DNA of 64,000 nucleotides from Saccharomyces uvarum (taxonomy: Eukaryota > Ascomycota > Saccharomycetes > Saccharomycetales > Saccharomycetaceae): assembly GCA_947243795.1 (NCBI GenBank), contig OX365935.1, positions 124,001-188,000 of the forward strand. Direction: 5' to 3'. Below the pieces are notes generated by a model. It made no database searches. It was not told where the DNA came from and saw only the letters and a program-made list of their open reading frames with translations. Numbering within the stretch: position 1 is the stretch's first letter; each line of letters begins with the position of its first letter. Of this stretch, positions 1-10,735 are shown one piece after another. Made by a program: the position numbers and the translations under genes.

Positions 1-764
1 ATACCTTTATCATTACTCCAAAGCTGCTTTATAGCCTTAGCGATGTCCTCATGAATAAAATTTCCTTTGTTTTGCACCTGACTTTCTCTTGATGTTTTTT
101 TAACAAACATCCGTTCATCGCCTTCTTGGTTCAAATCTTTACAAATGTCCTGTAAATTGAGCCTACTAGTACTGTTTTTATTGTCTTCGTCACTACCTGC
201 CACTGTATCATCACCGTTCGCAATAACACTTCTTTTATTAGCAATATTTCCGTCCTCATCGAAAGCTGCTTTTGCTCTTCCCGTACTTTGAACACGCCTT
301 TTGGTTTCGTGCCTTTCAGAGTATTTCAGTACATAGTCATTCAAAAATTCAGAGCCTCCAGCAATACTGGCGTTAATATAATCTAAAGCTTTAGCCTTTA
401 GCAATATCCTTTTACACGCGAATAAATCTTTGTTATTAACTGGATCATCACAATCTAGTTGAATACCCAATTTTCTTGCCTGAATAATCAGAATTTTCAT
501 CGATTGTATGGCGTCTGCCCATATCACCTGAGCGTATTGTAACCTTTCTTGATGGGAGAAACCGCCTTGATGCAACAACTTCAACTGTTTTAAAACTGTC
601 GATTTTCCCGATTCACCAGCACCTAACAGTAACAGTTTTATTTCATTCTTATCACGCTGTTTCTCTAATTGCAATGATTGCTCAATAGCATCATTGGCTC
701 TTTTATTCTGTAGAAACGGATCACTTTCGTCATCCAGTACTTGCGTGCTCACTGTGCAACCCAT
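1..764 (-). CDS. GPA1: G-protein alpha subunit of the mating pathway, N-terminal part
   Basis: The gene runs off the left edge; about 254 N-terminal codons are present. It encodes the heterotrimeric G alpha subunit that binds the Ste4/Ste18 beta-gamma pair at the plasma membrane and holds the pheromone pathway off. The start MGCTVSTQ carries Gly2 for myristoylation and Cys3 for palmitoylation. The P-loop GAGESGKST is visible near residue 50, followed by the helical-domain insert typical of yeast Gpa1. The ATG at 762-764 is the only one giving the MGC acylation signal. The switch regions and C-terminus lie outside the window. Its promoter to the right holds paired pheromone response elements and a candidate a1-alpha2 operator, in keeping with haploid-specific, pheromone-inducible expression known in S. 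cerevisiae. Confidence 0.97.
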   Translation of the reverse strand, partial: MGCTVSTQVLDDESDPFLQNKRANDAIEQSLQLEKQRDKNEIKLLLLGAGESGKSTVLKQLKLLHQGGFSHQERLQYAQVIWADAIQSMKILIIQARKLGIQLDCDDPVNNKDLFACKRILLKAKALDYINASIAGGSEFLNDYVLKYSERHETKRRVQSTGRAKAAFDEDGNIANKRSVIANGDDTVAGSDEDNKNSTSRLNLQDICKDLNQEGDERMFVKKTSRESQVQNKGNFIHEDIAKAIKQLWSNDKG

Positions 765-853
765 CTTTACTCCAAAATATCTATTTATTCTCTCTTTTAG
801 CGATTAGCACAATTATGGAAAGCAGTTGTGAGTGTGAGCTATCCTATTCAAAT

Positions 854-859
854 TGAAAC
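854..859 (+). promoter_or_regulatory. Single Ste12-type pheromone response element
   Basis: Exact TGAAAC core about 90 bp upstream of the GPA1 start. Six-base matches are common by chance; it is listed because a paired copy lies further up in the same promoter. Confidence 0.4.
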
Positions 860-1092
860 TTGACGATGATCAAGTATGTTAGAGAGAAAATGGACAAGAA
901 AAAATAACCAAAAGGAAAAGAACAATTTAAGGCGCAAACGGTTAGATTTTTATTATCCTCTTTATTTTTTGCATAGTCTCATTTTTTATTATTTCCCCTT
1001 TGAGATATAACTGGCAACAAAAAATTTCCTGCCATCCTATAATCCTTTTTTTAATTAGAATCACACAGAAATACGCGCAGGAACGTTGAAAT

Positions 1093-1112
1093 CGATGCGT
1101 TTTTTAACATGA
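1093..1112 (-). promoter_or_regulatory. Candidate a1-alpha2 operator upstream of GPA1
   Basis: Read on the minus strand the 20 bases are TCATGTTAAAAAACGCATCG. This fits the haploid-specific-gene operator layout of TCATGT, an A/T-rich spacer and ACATCA, with departures in the second half-site. It sits about 330 bp upstream of the GPA1 start. GPA1 is known to be shut off in a/alpha diploids, so the location is sensible. The call rests on pattern match only. Confidence 0.5.
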
Positions 1113-1147
1113 TGGGGAAAATTCGTCGGTGAATAAAATCAAGAAAT

Positions 1148-1162
1148 GTTTCAAATTGAAAC
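1148..1162. promoter_or_regulatory. Inverted pair of pheromone response elements
   Basis: GTTTCAAATTGAAAC is a 15-base perfect inverted repeat made of two TGAAAC cores on opposite strands with a 3-base spacer. TGAAAC is the Ste12 binding core, and paired sites favour binding of two Ste12 molecules. It lies about 385 bp upstream of GPA1, a pheromone-induced gene in S. cerevisiae. Confidence 0.65.
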
Positions 1163-1431
1163 CAATTAATGCCACCTGCATGAAATAAGGGTTGTTGGTT
1201 TCCCGTTGCTTTAGTTTACCCTATCTTGTTGATAATCTCAATTCCAATAAAAATAGAAAGAACGGCTATATACCATGTAGAAAGGAAAGCAATGAAAAGA
1301 GTATAACGTTACTTATATATACAGGATATGAATCAATAATATTAATTATAAAATTTTGAGTCTAGTAAAACAGTTTATAAATTTTTCTCTTCGTATCATC
1401 TTCTTTATTATTACTGTTTTAATGCATACTT

Positions 1432-1713
1432 CTAAAATTTACCTGCCGTGTTAAAGGACTGGCCCATTTTTTGCATATTTTCACCAACCTGAACATTGGT
1501 TTCAAAGTATTTAGCCACACATCTGTCTAAGCATGTAGATTCGTTCTTATTTAGTTCACCCTCGGTGTAAGAAGTATTGATACATTTCTTATAACAGTTG
1601 TTAACCAACTTATTGAACATATCAGTAACTAAATCCAATTCAGCCTCCGCAGCTTGAATTTTTTGCTGGGATGATAACTGAGGTTGACCGCCGCCGAATC
1701 CTAGGAAAGACAT
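1432..1713 (-). CDS. TIM10: Small Tim chaperone of the mitochondrial intermembrane space
   Basis: Ninety-three residues, the usual Tim10 length. With Tim9 it forms the hexamer that carries carrier proteins and beta-barrel precursors across the intermembrane space to TIM22 and SAM. The twin CX3C motif is plain: CYKKC near residue 40 and CLDRC near residue 61. These cysteines form the disulfides made by Mia40. The start is MSFLGFGGG; the frame stays open upstream but offers no upstream ATG and no homology. The gene shares strand with GPA1 and lies just left of tRNA-Thr. Confidence 0.97.
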   Translation of the reverse strand: MSFLGFGGGQPQLSSQQKIQAAEAELDLVTDMFNKLVNNCYKKCINTSYTEGELNKNESTCLDRCVAKYFETNVQVGENMQKMGQSFNTAGKF

Positions 1714-1921
1714 TATATTCTGTGTCAAATTGGTTTCTTGCTCCTTTTGTACTTGTCTCTTACCGGATATGAGGGAGTGATAAGGAGAATACCTGTTCTT
1801 TAAAGAAAATACTATTAGATATTCATTTCTAGCTCTCGCTGAAAAAAAAACCAAAAAAAGAAAATCCGATACCTTCTGAGAGGCGTCATTTACTACGAGT
1901 ACGCAGGTCGCCGCAAAAAAA

Positions 1922-1994
1922 TGCTTCCAGTCGGATTTGAACCGACGATCTCCACATTACTAGTGTGGCGCCTTACCAACTTGGCCATAGAAGC
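1922..1994 (-). tRNA. tRNA-Thr(AGU)
   Basis: On the minus strand the 73-nt gene starts GCTTCTATGGCC and ends TGGAAGCA with a paired 7-bp acceptor stem. The anticodon loop CTAGTAA closed by CCACA/TGTGG gives anticodon AGT, hence Thr. A B-box GGTTCAAATCC is present. There is no intron and CCA is not encoded. A T run beyond the 3' end was not marked separately. The position between TIM10 and STP2 matches the chromosome VIII tRNA-Thr of S. cerevisiae. Confidence 0.97.
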
Positions 1995-3077
1995 TTTTTT
2001 GTTATGATTTTGGAGTATAATTTATAAGATTTAAATTACTACTTCTAGAAAGATATTATCTCCAAAGAAGAGACCTTATACGGTAACATTTTTATTTTTA
2101 CAAACTTTTTGATGGGATACATAAGAGAAGCAGCAAATGCTTAAGCTTTTCCGCACTTTTTCAATTTTCCATACTATTTTCCGGATATTACTTTCTGGTA
2201 CCAAAACATATCTTTAGGAGTGCAAAACAAATTTGCTCTATTCATCAAAGCCAACTAAACAGATGCTACGCATGGCAGTATATATATATTTCATATAGAG
2301 TGATCAGTGAGGCTCGTTTGAAATTATATCTATCATACTGGAAGGCAACGGCCGGGTTTGCGTATTTCAACTAACAAGACATGCACAGCGGCTAATGCAA
2401 GTTTAAATGGGTTCCACCCGGAACAAAAATATGATAAAAAGTCAAACATTCAGAGAAAGCTGCCGTAAGAAACAATAGTAAGTTCCTTTTTAGACCGAAA
2501 CCAGACAAAATTACAGCATCACCCAGATCACGACAGAAGAGAACGTCTTATTAGAAGCTAAATGAAACGACAGAAACCGTTTTTGAATTCCTGCCAATAA
2601 AAGGGCACAGAAAGAAAGTCCTCTAGGAACACTTACATAGCTTATAAAAAACCTTAGTAGCGTAGTTACTGGTAGCTTGTACGCACGTACTCAAAAGAAC
2701 CAAATCTATATACTCACAAGAAAAAGTAAACTTACCAAATATACACACGTGCCTCAATCGTATGAGGAGAAGTGAACCTCAATGGTCGATACCATCAAGA
2801 TGTCTTTATGCTCGTTAGGAGGTTCTGGAAAGTGTGGTATATGGAGTTCGTGCAGTTTTGAAGCTCGAAAGAGATTACCCGCTTCGGTTCATCAATTTTA
2901 ACGAACGACACATTTTTCATAGGCCTTATCAATTTTTTTGCATCCACTTTCCACTAACGGGCAGAAAGCGAAAAAAAGACGGTGATTAACAATTGAAAAA
3001 CACTGCTTAATCATCCGTCGAACAGGAAAAGACAATAGACCAAAAAAAGTGGGGAAAGCAAGAAAAAACTACCAGTT
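1995..3077. other. STP2 upstream region
   Basis: About 1.1 kb without a gene, between tRNA-Thr and STP2, A/T-rich with short pyrimidine runs. I looked for Ty LTR ends next to the tRNA and for further tRNAs and saw none. Confidence 0.6.
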
Positions 3078-4715
3078 ATGCCCATCCTATCAATATCCTC
3101 AACACGGGACAACGTGTTTGCAAAAATATACGATTATCTCAAGGTACTAGTTCAACAGGTGATTGTGCCCCATTTCGAGGATGACAAGTCGCCAAAACGT
3201 ACTCCTTCCGATATAAAAGAAGCCACCATACAGGGCCACTCTCATAAAGACTATTCTGCTACCAAAGAGAGCGAACCGACTGATGTTTGCCAGCTGTTTC
3301 CCAGTCAGAACAACAATCAGTTGAGCCTAAGGTCAAAATCATCAGTTGTTCCTTGCGCTTTGAACTTTGAAAGCCTGCAAACACCCTTCTCTATTGACAT
3401 AGATGAAAACGGCACAGTAAGCACGCAGTTGAACTTGGGCGGAACGATGCCACAGGATCCTGTTAACGATGACCTAACAAAGCCACACAGCGATTTGTTA
3501 AGTTCACCCTTACTCGATGAATCCTACATGAATAATGAACAGTATAAAGCACTTTTCCCCTCTAGTTTTCTTCCGATAACACCTATAAGTAATGTGATTA
3601 CCCCTGCATCAAAGAAAAGTGTTGACGACTCTCCCCTATCCGACAGTGTTCAGGGCGCTACCGATGAATCGTCGGAAACTTTGCCATACATCTGTCACTA
3701 CTGTGATTCCAGGTTCCGAATTAGAGGGTACCTGACACGGCATATAAAAAAGCATGCGAAAAGGAAGGCTTACCACTGTCCATTTTTTGACGGTAGCATC
3801 TCACAAGAGTTGCGCTGCCATAATTCAGGTGGGTTCAGCAGAAGAGATACGTACAAGACACACCTGAAATCGAGACACTTCAACTACCCGGAAGGTATTA
3901 AGCCTCAATACCGTAATAAATCCTCTGGAGCATGTGCTCAATGTGGAGAATTTTTTAGCAGTAGCGAGAACTGGGTGGAAAGCCACATTGAGGCTGGAAG
4001 TTGCAAGGGGTTACCAGAAGGATATTCAGAGAGAATACGAGAGAAGAAGAAGACGTCCAAAATGAAAATGATAAAGACCTTAGACGGCCAAACAAGATTT
4101 ATCTCTTCAGAGGAAAGTATTCTTGAACCAAGGGGGTTACTAGATGGAAATTCCACGGCAGCGGCAGTAATAAATGCCAAGCAGTCCCATAGAGACAATA
4201 TCCTGCCGACAAATACAGGGGGAAGCGAAATTGTTACGGACACTCAATGGTTCGAACACAAACGAAACCCCAAACCTTCGCAAGTTTCAAGGAAATTACA
4301 ATCACAGGTAACTACGGACATTCAAAACTCCAAAAATGCGTCCATCATATCTCCTCCCATCATGTCACCTCAAGACACATCTCTTGTAGGCCAGGAGTAT
4401 CATTCATCAAAATACACACTACATATGGACTCCCCAGCCGTATCCTCCGTCTCATCAGCATTATCTCCACTTTCAGGGGACCCAATCGCAAGTGCAGAAT
4501 CGGACAAATTATACCCGTTGGATTCGGAGCAATCGTTCTTAGAACCGAACGGGATGGACGAGCACACAATTGGCCACCTGCAGAAGAGTAACATGATCTC
4601 CATAAATGAGATATTAGAAAAGCAAATGAATTTCGAGTTACTGGGGCGGAATCACTTGAAGGAAACTCAAGATTATTTAGCTCTTTACAAGAAAGCTAGC
4701 GGGGCTGAATTTTAA
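3078..4715 (+). CDS. STP2: Latent zinc-finger transcription factor of the SPS amino-acid sensor
   Basis: 545 residues, against about 541 in S. cerevisiae. Stp2 is kept outside the nucleus until the Ssy1-Ptr3-Ssy5 sensor detects external amino acids; Ssy5 then cuts off the N-terminus and the rest activates amino-acid permease genes. The N-terminal block (residues about 1-50, rich in Ile/Val/Leu and then DDKSPKR) corresponds to the regulatory cytoplasmic-retention region. Three C2H2-type fingers follow: about 206-226 (C..C, then HIKKH), about 234-267, and an atypical one about 286-309. The C-terminal half is Ser/Pro-rich. It is convergent with ERG11. Confidence 0.95.
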   Translation: MPILSISSTRDNVFAKIYDYLKVLVQQVIVPHFEDDKSPKRTPSDIKEATIQGHSHKDYSATKESEPTDVCQLFPSQNNNQLSLRSKSSVVPCALNFESLQTPFSIDIDENGTVSTQLNLGGTMPQDPVNDDLTKPHSDLLSSPLLDESYMNNEQYKALFPSSFLPITPISNVITPASKKSVDDSPLSDSVQGATDESSETLPYICHYCDSRFRIRGYLTRHIKKHAKRKAYHCPFFDGSISQELRCHNSGGFSRRDTYKTHLKSRHFNYPEGIKPQYRNKSSGACAQCGEFFSSSENWVESHIEAGSCKGLPEGYSERIREKKKTSKMKMIKTLDGQTRFISSEESILEPRGLLDGNSTAAAVINAKQSHRDNILPTNTGGSEIVTDTQWFEHKRNPKPSQVSRKLQSQVTTDIQNSKNASIISPPIMSPQDTSLVGQEYHSSKYTLHMDSPAVSSVSSALSPLSGDPIASAESDKLYPLDSEQSFLEPNGMDEHTIGHLQKSNMISINEILEKQMNFELLGRNHLKETQDYLALYKKASGAEF

Positions 4716-5281
4716 TGTTATTTTTGTATTTTTTTTTTTTTACATGCGGCGGTTTCGAACGTTTCTACGTACTGTTATCATAATCATTGTCGTTATTTTT
4801 ATAACCACTTCTTCTTTTCAGTTATGTTACATACCTCTTATTTTTCCTGGCAATTCTATTAAGCTAAAGATAGGATTTTTCGGCTAAAAGTTAATAATTT
4901 CTACTCTCGAAACGATAATGACTGTAGTTTTTCGGTATTTCTTATCCTGTATTTTTGATTGGAGTTTTCAAATGGCGTTGATCATTTTTCCTGCAGACCT
5001 GAATAATAAAGTTGGCAATGTAGCATAAATAAACCCTATGTTTGATGTTGTTTAAAAATGTAATCTATATATAATTTCGTAGTATAAATATTTATAAATA
5101 AAGAATTGAAGCCATTTTCACTCATAATGCGGAATGGCTGTTCAAATCTGACAATGACTGAGGTAAAGAGACATTAATACTATATCAGATTTACTGGTAA
5201 ATAAAATGAGTTATTGGGGGGGGGGGATGAGACCAATGTGAATGTAAGTTTTTTTTTTGTTTTTTTTTTGCTTTACAAAAC
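4716..5281. other. STP2-ERG11 convergent intergenic region
   Basis: A 566-bp gap between two gene 3' ends, A/T-rich, with long T runs just beyond both genes and one G11 tract (listed separately). No gene seen. Confidence 0.7.
5216..5226 (+). repeat. G11 homopolymer
   Basis: Eleven consecutive G residues in the ERG11 3' flank. Guanine runs this long are unusual in yeast. It could be unstable in replication or an assembly-length error. Confidence 0.9.
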
Positions 5282-6880
<1,599 letters not shown>

Positions 6881-7349
6881 TTAAATTTGTTTGTATATTT
6901 GCTTTAGTTCAAGCTTGCAACAACGAAGGAAAAGTAGGAACCTATTACTTAACAGAAAAAATAAAAGACCTGAAAAAATGAGTCAACTGAACTTTGCTTA
7001 TCAGCCTTTTTATATAAGTAATCTACCAACAAAGAAAAAGGGAAAAAGAAAGAAGAAGAAAAAAAAAAGAGGCATAGAGAGACCAAGAGGGAACAAGAAA
7101 ACTAAAGGAAAATACCGTATCTTATATAATGACTACACATGGAGGGCGTTTTCTCGAATAGAATACAGATCGGTACCTCGGTACCTCGTTAACTCGTGGA
7201 GATGGACAATAGGATGTCTTCATACCAAGAAAAAAAAAAAACCAGGCATAAAATCGATGTCTCCTGCAAGATACCACACTTATTGTCTTCTGCAAGAGAC
7301 TATTGTCATTGAAAAAGCGGTTACTTCGAAAGCTTAGTTTCGTTTCGCT

Positions 7350-7532
7350 TCGTTTAGAACCATCGCGTTCGTTTGCCTCGTTTTCCGTAGATTATCGGCC
7401 TTTAAGATAGACGAAATGGGCAAATCTCGCACGCACAACGTTTCTTGCGGGCTCGTTTAGCACTGGGCCGTGTGACGGTACTGAGATCGTACGGCTTAGT
7501 CGGGAATAAAGATTCGCCTCGTTCTCGTTTAG
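7350..7532 (+). promoter_or_regulatory. Cluster of three TCGTTTAG (AR1 / Upc2-type) elements
   Basis: Exact TCGTTTAG occurs at 7350-7357, 7453-7460 and 7525-7532, all in the same orientation, 476 to 658 bp upstream of the ERG11 start. TCGTTYAG is the published AR1 element bound by the sterol-responsive factor Upc2. A near match (TCGTTTGC) lies just after the first copy. Three exact 8-mers in 183 bp is far above chance. Confidence 0.65.
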
Positions 7533-7601
7533 ACGCGTTTCCGACTCGCAGCCGGAATTTTCGTTTTTTTGCTTGGTGCCGGTATTTCCCGCTCAGGGGG
7601 T

Positions 7602-7608
7602 CGGGTAA
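7602..7608 (+). promoter_or_regulatory. Candidate Reb1 site
   Basis: CGGGTAA, the reverse complement of the Reb1 core TTACCCG, in the ERG11 upstream region just beyond the AR1 cluster. Short motif; moderate support. Confidence 0.4.
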
Positions 7609-8027
7609 CTGTGGAAGCTGCCATTGTTTGCAGATGTTCGTTTGTACGGGGTGGTCGGCGATCCTCATCGCATATTGCATGCCCAGATGCCCGTTTTGGG
7701 AGGCTTCCCTGAGTAAGCACCGTGTACGACGGTAATGGCACCATAGTTATCGGGTGGAACAATGAGAACAGGAGCTTCTCTGCTTGGTGGAGGGCGAATC
7801 CGGCAAATTCTAAGGTACACAGACGCAGGCAACGTGCAAGAATTGAGGTAGAATGAGGAACGATGAGGATTGTATAGTTTTTCGTATGATGCATGTATAT
7901 GAGGTAGTATGGATGGGATTTTAGGAAGCCGTGTTCTAGATGGTTAGATAAAAAAATTAGAGTAAAAGGAAAAGAATTTTAAATAGAAATGTCTGACTTA
8001 AAAATTAAATAGAGCCGCACAAGGGTT

Positions 8028-8729
8028 TTAGATCTTTTCAGCATCGAACCTTCTGGATGCTTCTTTCCAGTTGACCACGTTCCAGATGGCCTTGAAGTAG
8101 TCGACCTTCTTGTTTTGGTACTGCAAGTAGTAGGCGTGTTCCCAGGCATCGATGGCAACCAAAGGAATCAAGTGACCGGGGACGGTGTCTTGGTTGTAGG
8201 TTTGAACAACGTCCAGTTTGCCGCCATTGGACAGGTTCTTGACGATGAAGGCCCATCCGGAGCCCTGCACGCCGGCTAGTTTAGTGTTGGTCAGCTTGAT
8301 CAAGTCGTCCAAACTGCCAAACTGTTCGTCAATGGCCTTTGCCAAAGCGCCGGTGGGTGGTTCACCACCACCTTGCGACTCTGGAGCCAGGTTTTCCCAG
8401 AACAGACAATGGTTTGTGAACCCGCCGCCGTGGAATTTGATGTTCTGTTGGATAGCGATCATTTTTCTTGCATTTGCTGGGCTTGGATCCTTGGCCAGAA
8501 GATTCGAGAGTTCGTGGAACTGCTCTACCGCAGTGTTGAATCCGTTCACGTATGTTTGGTGATGCTTGGTGTAATGCAATTCGTTGATTTGGCCCGAAAT
8601 ATAAGGTTCCAACGCACCAAAATCCCACTTTAGGTCTGGCAAAGTGACTTTAGTCCTTTTTGCTGTGGTGGAAAGCAACGATAACCCTCCTTTTTTCGTT
8701 AAATTGACAGCTGCTGTTTTGGCGAACAT
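8028..8729 (-). CDS. SOD2: Mitochondrial manganese superoxide dismutase
   Basis: 233 residues, as in S. cerevisiae. It converts superoxide to hydrogen peroxide and oxygen in the mitochondrial matrix. The first ~26 residues are Lys/Thr/Leu-rich without acidic residues, a matrix presequence. Metal ligands are visible: His52 in ELHYTKHH, a second His in FTNHCLFW, and Asp and His in DAWEHAYYL, the Mn/Fe SOD signature. Stress-type AGGGG and a CCAAT box lie upstream. Confidence 0.99.
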   Translation of the reverse strand: MFAKTAAVNLTKKGGLSLLSTTAKRTKVTLPDLKWDFGALEPYISGQINELHYTKHHQTYVNGFNTAVEQFHELSNLLAKDPSPANARKMIAIQQNIKFHGGGFTNHCLFWENLAPESQGGGEPPTGALAKAIDEQFGSLDDLIKLTNTKLAGVQGSGWAFIVKNLSNGGKLDVVQTYNQDTVPGHLIPLVAIDAWEHAYYLQYQNKKVDYFKAIWNVVNWKEASRRFDAEKI

Positions 8730-8850
8730 TCTTGGTACTCTTCTGTAGATTTGTTATTGGCTTTTCTTAGCTTTTGTCAAAGATCCCTGTGTGTTTTGCT
8801 GTTAAGTCAGTGTGACTCTCTTATATATATCCGCTGTGGGTTCCCCCATC

Positions 8851-8855
8851 AGGGG
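8851..8855 (+). promoter_or_regulatory. Stress response element (AGGGG) in the SOD2 promoter
   Basis: AGGGG about 120 bp upstream of SOD2, beside a TATATATAT run at about 8822. S. cerevisiae SOD2 is induced through Msn2/4 sites. A five-base core alone is weak evidence. Confidence 0.4.
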
Positions 8856-8925
8856 TGTGTCTTCTCCGACCACGGAAGTTTTTCGGCACATCCCTACTTT
8901 TCGCGAAATATAGTATCGGCCTGTG

Positions 8926-8933
8926 TTATTGGC
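8926..8933 (+). promoter_or_regulatory. Candidate Hap2/3/4/5 CCAAT site of SOD2
   Basis: TTATTGGC, an inverted CCAAT box matching the TNATTGG core, about 200 bp upstream of SOD2. The S. cerevisiae gene is known to be induced by the Hap complex on respiratory growth. Confidence 0.4.
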
Positions 8934-9163
8934 TCTGGTTTGAGGTCGCGCCCACTAAACTACAGTAATTAGTAATCATTATTTAGTTGATAAAGTGCGC
9001 TGAACACTCATTCAATAGCAAATAGTGAGGCTCCCAAGAAAAGCAAATATAACAGTAAAAAATCGTTAAAAATATATACACAGTAAATGGGCCCCAGAAA
9101 GATGAATAAACAAATAAACAAACAAACAAACAACCATGAGATACGACTTCATTATTCTTTGAG

Positions 9164-10735
9164 TTATGAGAGAATGGTAGCATCGAAATATAGCTTTGGA
9201 TCCAAACTTGAGATTTCGGCAGACGTTGCCTCGCCGTCAAGTAGAATTTCCGCCATTAGTTTACCTGTCGCGGGCGCATTGTTAATACCCCAACAGGAGT
9301 GTCCACTTGCAATATAGAGATCTTTTACATTGGTCTCCCCAATCAGAGGACCTGAACTTGTAGGGACATTCAACACCGGTAGAAAGCATGCCTGCTTCCT
9401 CAAAATATGGCCCTTGGATAGCGTTGGAGACAGCTTGGATACGTAATGATACAGCTCATCACATTTCTCGGTCACTACCTCAACGTCATCCGAACTTTCA
9501 GGTATGTTTACCAAAGTGTCACCTTCACCGCAAACATAAACTTCGTCTTTTCTTGCATACATTTCAGGAGAGAAAAATTCACGCTCATTGACTTTTAATT
9601 CGGCAAGTATGGCGTAGGGAGCCACTGTCATTTCGCTTGGTTTGATAGTGATGGAATGCGCTCTCAATCCAGATATTGGACAATCTCTCAAAATTTTGGA
9701 AGTCCAGGGCCCCATACTCAAAACGATCTGTTGGATGTCATTGATTTCGATGGGCTTCGCATTTTCGTCGTTGAATATGGTGCCCAGTTTAATCTCTGGG
9801 CTTTCCGCTTGGCCTTTACTATTCCTACGATTTTTCACTACCGAAGGAAGGTATGTAAGGGAACGAGCGCAGTCCATTTCGTCACGCTTGACTCCCACCA
9901 CCTTGCCCAGTAACAGATCAACAGCACCTGTTTCCATTGCCTTCGACAGCATGTAGTGGGTAAACTTGTAAGGATGAAGTTGCGCCGTGGTATCGGTGCC
10001 ACCCAGCGATGACCAATCGTTTACCAGTTCTCTTCTTATCCAGCTCAAATCATTTGGCAAAGGATTATGGATATTGTTCTCCCTCAATTGCTCGGCGGGA
10101 CTTACAGAATCAAGGTCGGAAATGCTGTTTGTATGGCTCTTCATACGTTCATTTGTCAAAGAATGTAAGCTGGGCACTGAGCCAGAAGCATGCATGTCCG
10201 ATCCTTCCTCTTCATTGCTAGTGTATTCGTTCTTCAAAGAAGATCCGGAAGAGCTCAGGGATGAGTTCGAGTCCCCGATGTTGAACTTATTGGATATGTA
10301 GCCCGGCCTTTTCTTTGGAGGTGGAACATTAAGGTTATATGCTTTCTTGCTCAGTTTCTCGTAGTTTTTAAGTACCTCCTCCCGCACATCAGCTTCTAAG
10401 GAGACGGTCGTTAGTCTTCTGTAGTCCCAGTTGTTCTCTCCGTCATACTGATCGCTTAATTCCTGATGTAGTTGGAAACTCAGGGGCACAATCTGATGCG
10501 GGAAGGCCCAAGATGCAAGCAAACCACCTGCCTTACCAGAAGCCCCTCCAGCAATACGTCTCGATTCAATTATGGTAATGTGATGGGTGGAAGGACTGAA
10601 ACTTGGATGTTGTGTCAAGTAGTATGCGGTACAGCAACCAATAATGCCACCGCCTACAATGACAATATGTTTTTTCCCTTCACTGTCCTTTGAAGGATAG
10701 GTCTGGAACGGCGGATGCAAAAAATCTTCACTCAT
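9164..10735 (-). CDS. TDA3: FAD-dependent oxidoreductase-like protein Tda3
   Basis: 523 residues, the S. cerevisiae Tda3 length. The N-terminus shows a Rossmann FAD-binding signature, HIVIVGGGIIGCCTAYYL at about residues 23-40. A second glycine-rich segment and SGHSCWGINNAPATG near the C-terminus resemble the end of DAO/glycine-oxidase-type flavoproteins. A Ser/Asn-rich insert at about 155-220 is probably disordered. The S. cerevisiae protein has been linked to late endosome to Golgi transport; its substrate is not established. Divergent from RPL27A. Confidence 0.93.
   Translation of the reverse strand: MSEDFLHPPFQTYPSKDSEGKKHIVIVGGGIIGCCTAYYLTQHPSFSPSTHHITIIESRRIAGGASGKAGGLLASWAFPHQIVPLSFQLHQELSDQYDGENNWDYRRLTTVSLEADVREEVLKNYEKLSKKAYNLNVPPPKKRPGYISNKFNIGDSNSSLSSSGSSLKNEYTSNEEEGSDMHASGSVPSLHSLTNERMKSHTNSISDLDSVSPAEQLRENNIHNPLPNDLSWIRRELVNDWSSLGGTDTTAQLHPYKFTHYMLSKAMETGAVDLLLGKVVGVKRDEMDCARSLTYLPSVVKNRRNSKGQAESPEIKLGTIFNDENAKPIEINDIQQIVLSMGPWTSKILRDCPISGLRAHSITIKPSEMTVAPYAILAELKVNEREFFSPEMYARKDEVYVCGEGDTLVNIPESSDDVEVVTEKCDELYHYVSKLSPTLSKGHILRKQACFLPVLNVPTSSGPLIGETNVKDLYIASGHSCWGINNAPATGKLMAEILLDGEATSAEISSLDPKLYFDATILS

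Larger units (their letters stand above)
765..1431. other. GPA1 promoter / TIM10 3' flank
   Basis: This 667-bp gap separates the tandem minus-strand genes GPA1 and TIM10. It holds the TGAAAC elements and candidate a1-alpha2 site listed separately. No further coding potential or RNA gene was recognised. Confidence 0.8.
8730..9163. other. SOD2 promoter / TDA3 3' flank
   Basis: 434 bp between tandem minus-strand genes. Contains a TATA-like run and the candidate AGGGG and CCAAT sites. A short tandem run of AAAC-type units lies at about 9110-9132. No gene recognised. Confidence 0.6.

Noticed and set aside
6891-7337. 148-codon plus-strand frame upstream of ERG11
   Set aside because: Lys/Arg-rich translation produced by the A-rich promoter; no domain, overlaps the ERG11 5' flank.
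7402-7894. Overlapping frames on both strands in the GC-rich part of the ERG11 promoter
   Set aside because: Frames overlap each other on both strands, as chance gives in GC-rich DNA; no family recognised.
9642-9956. Plus-strand frames inside TDA3
   Set aside because: Antisense shadow of a clear FAD protein.
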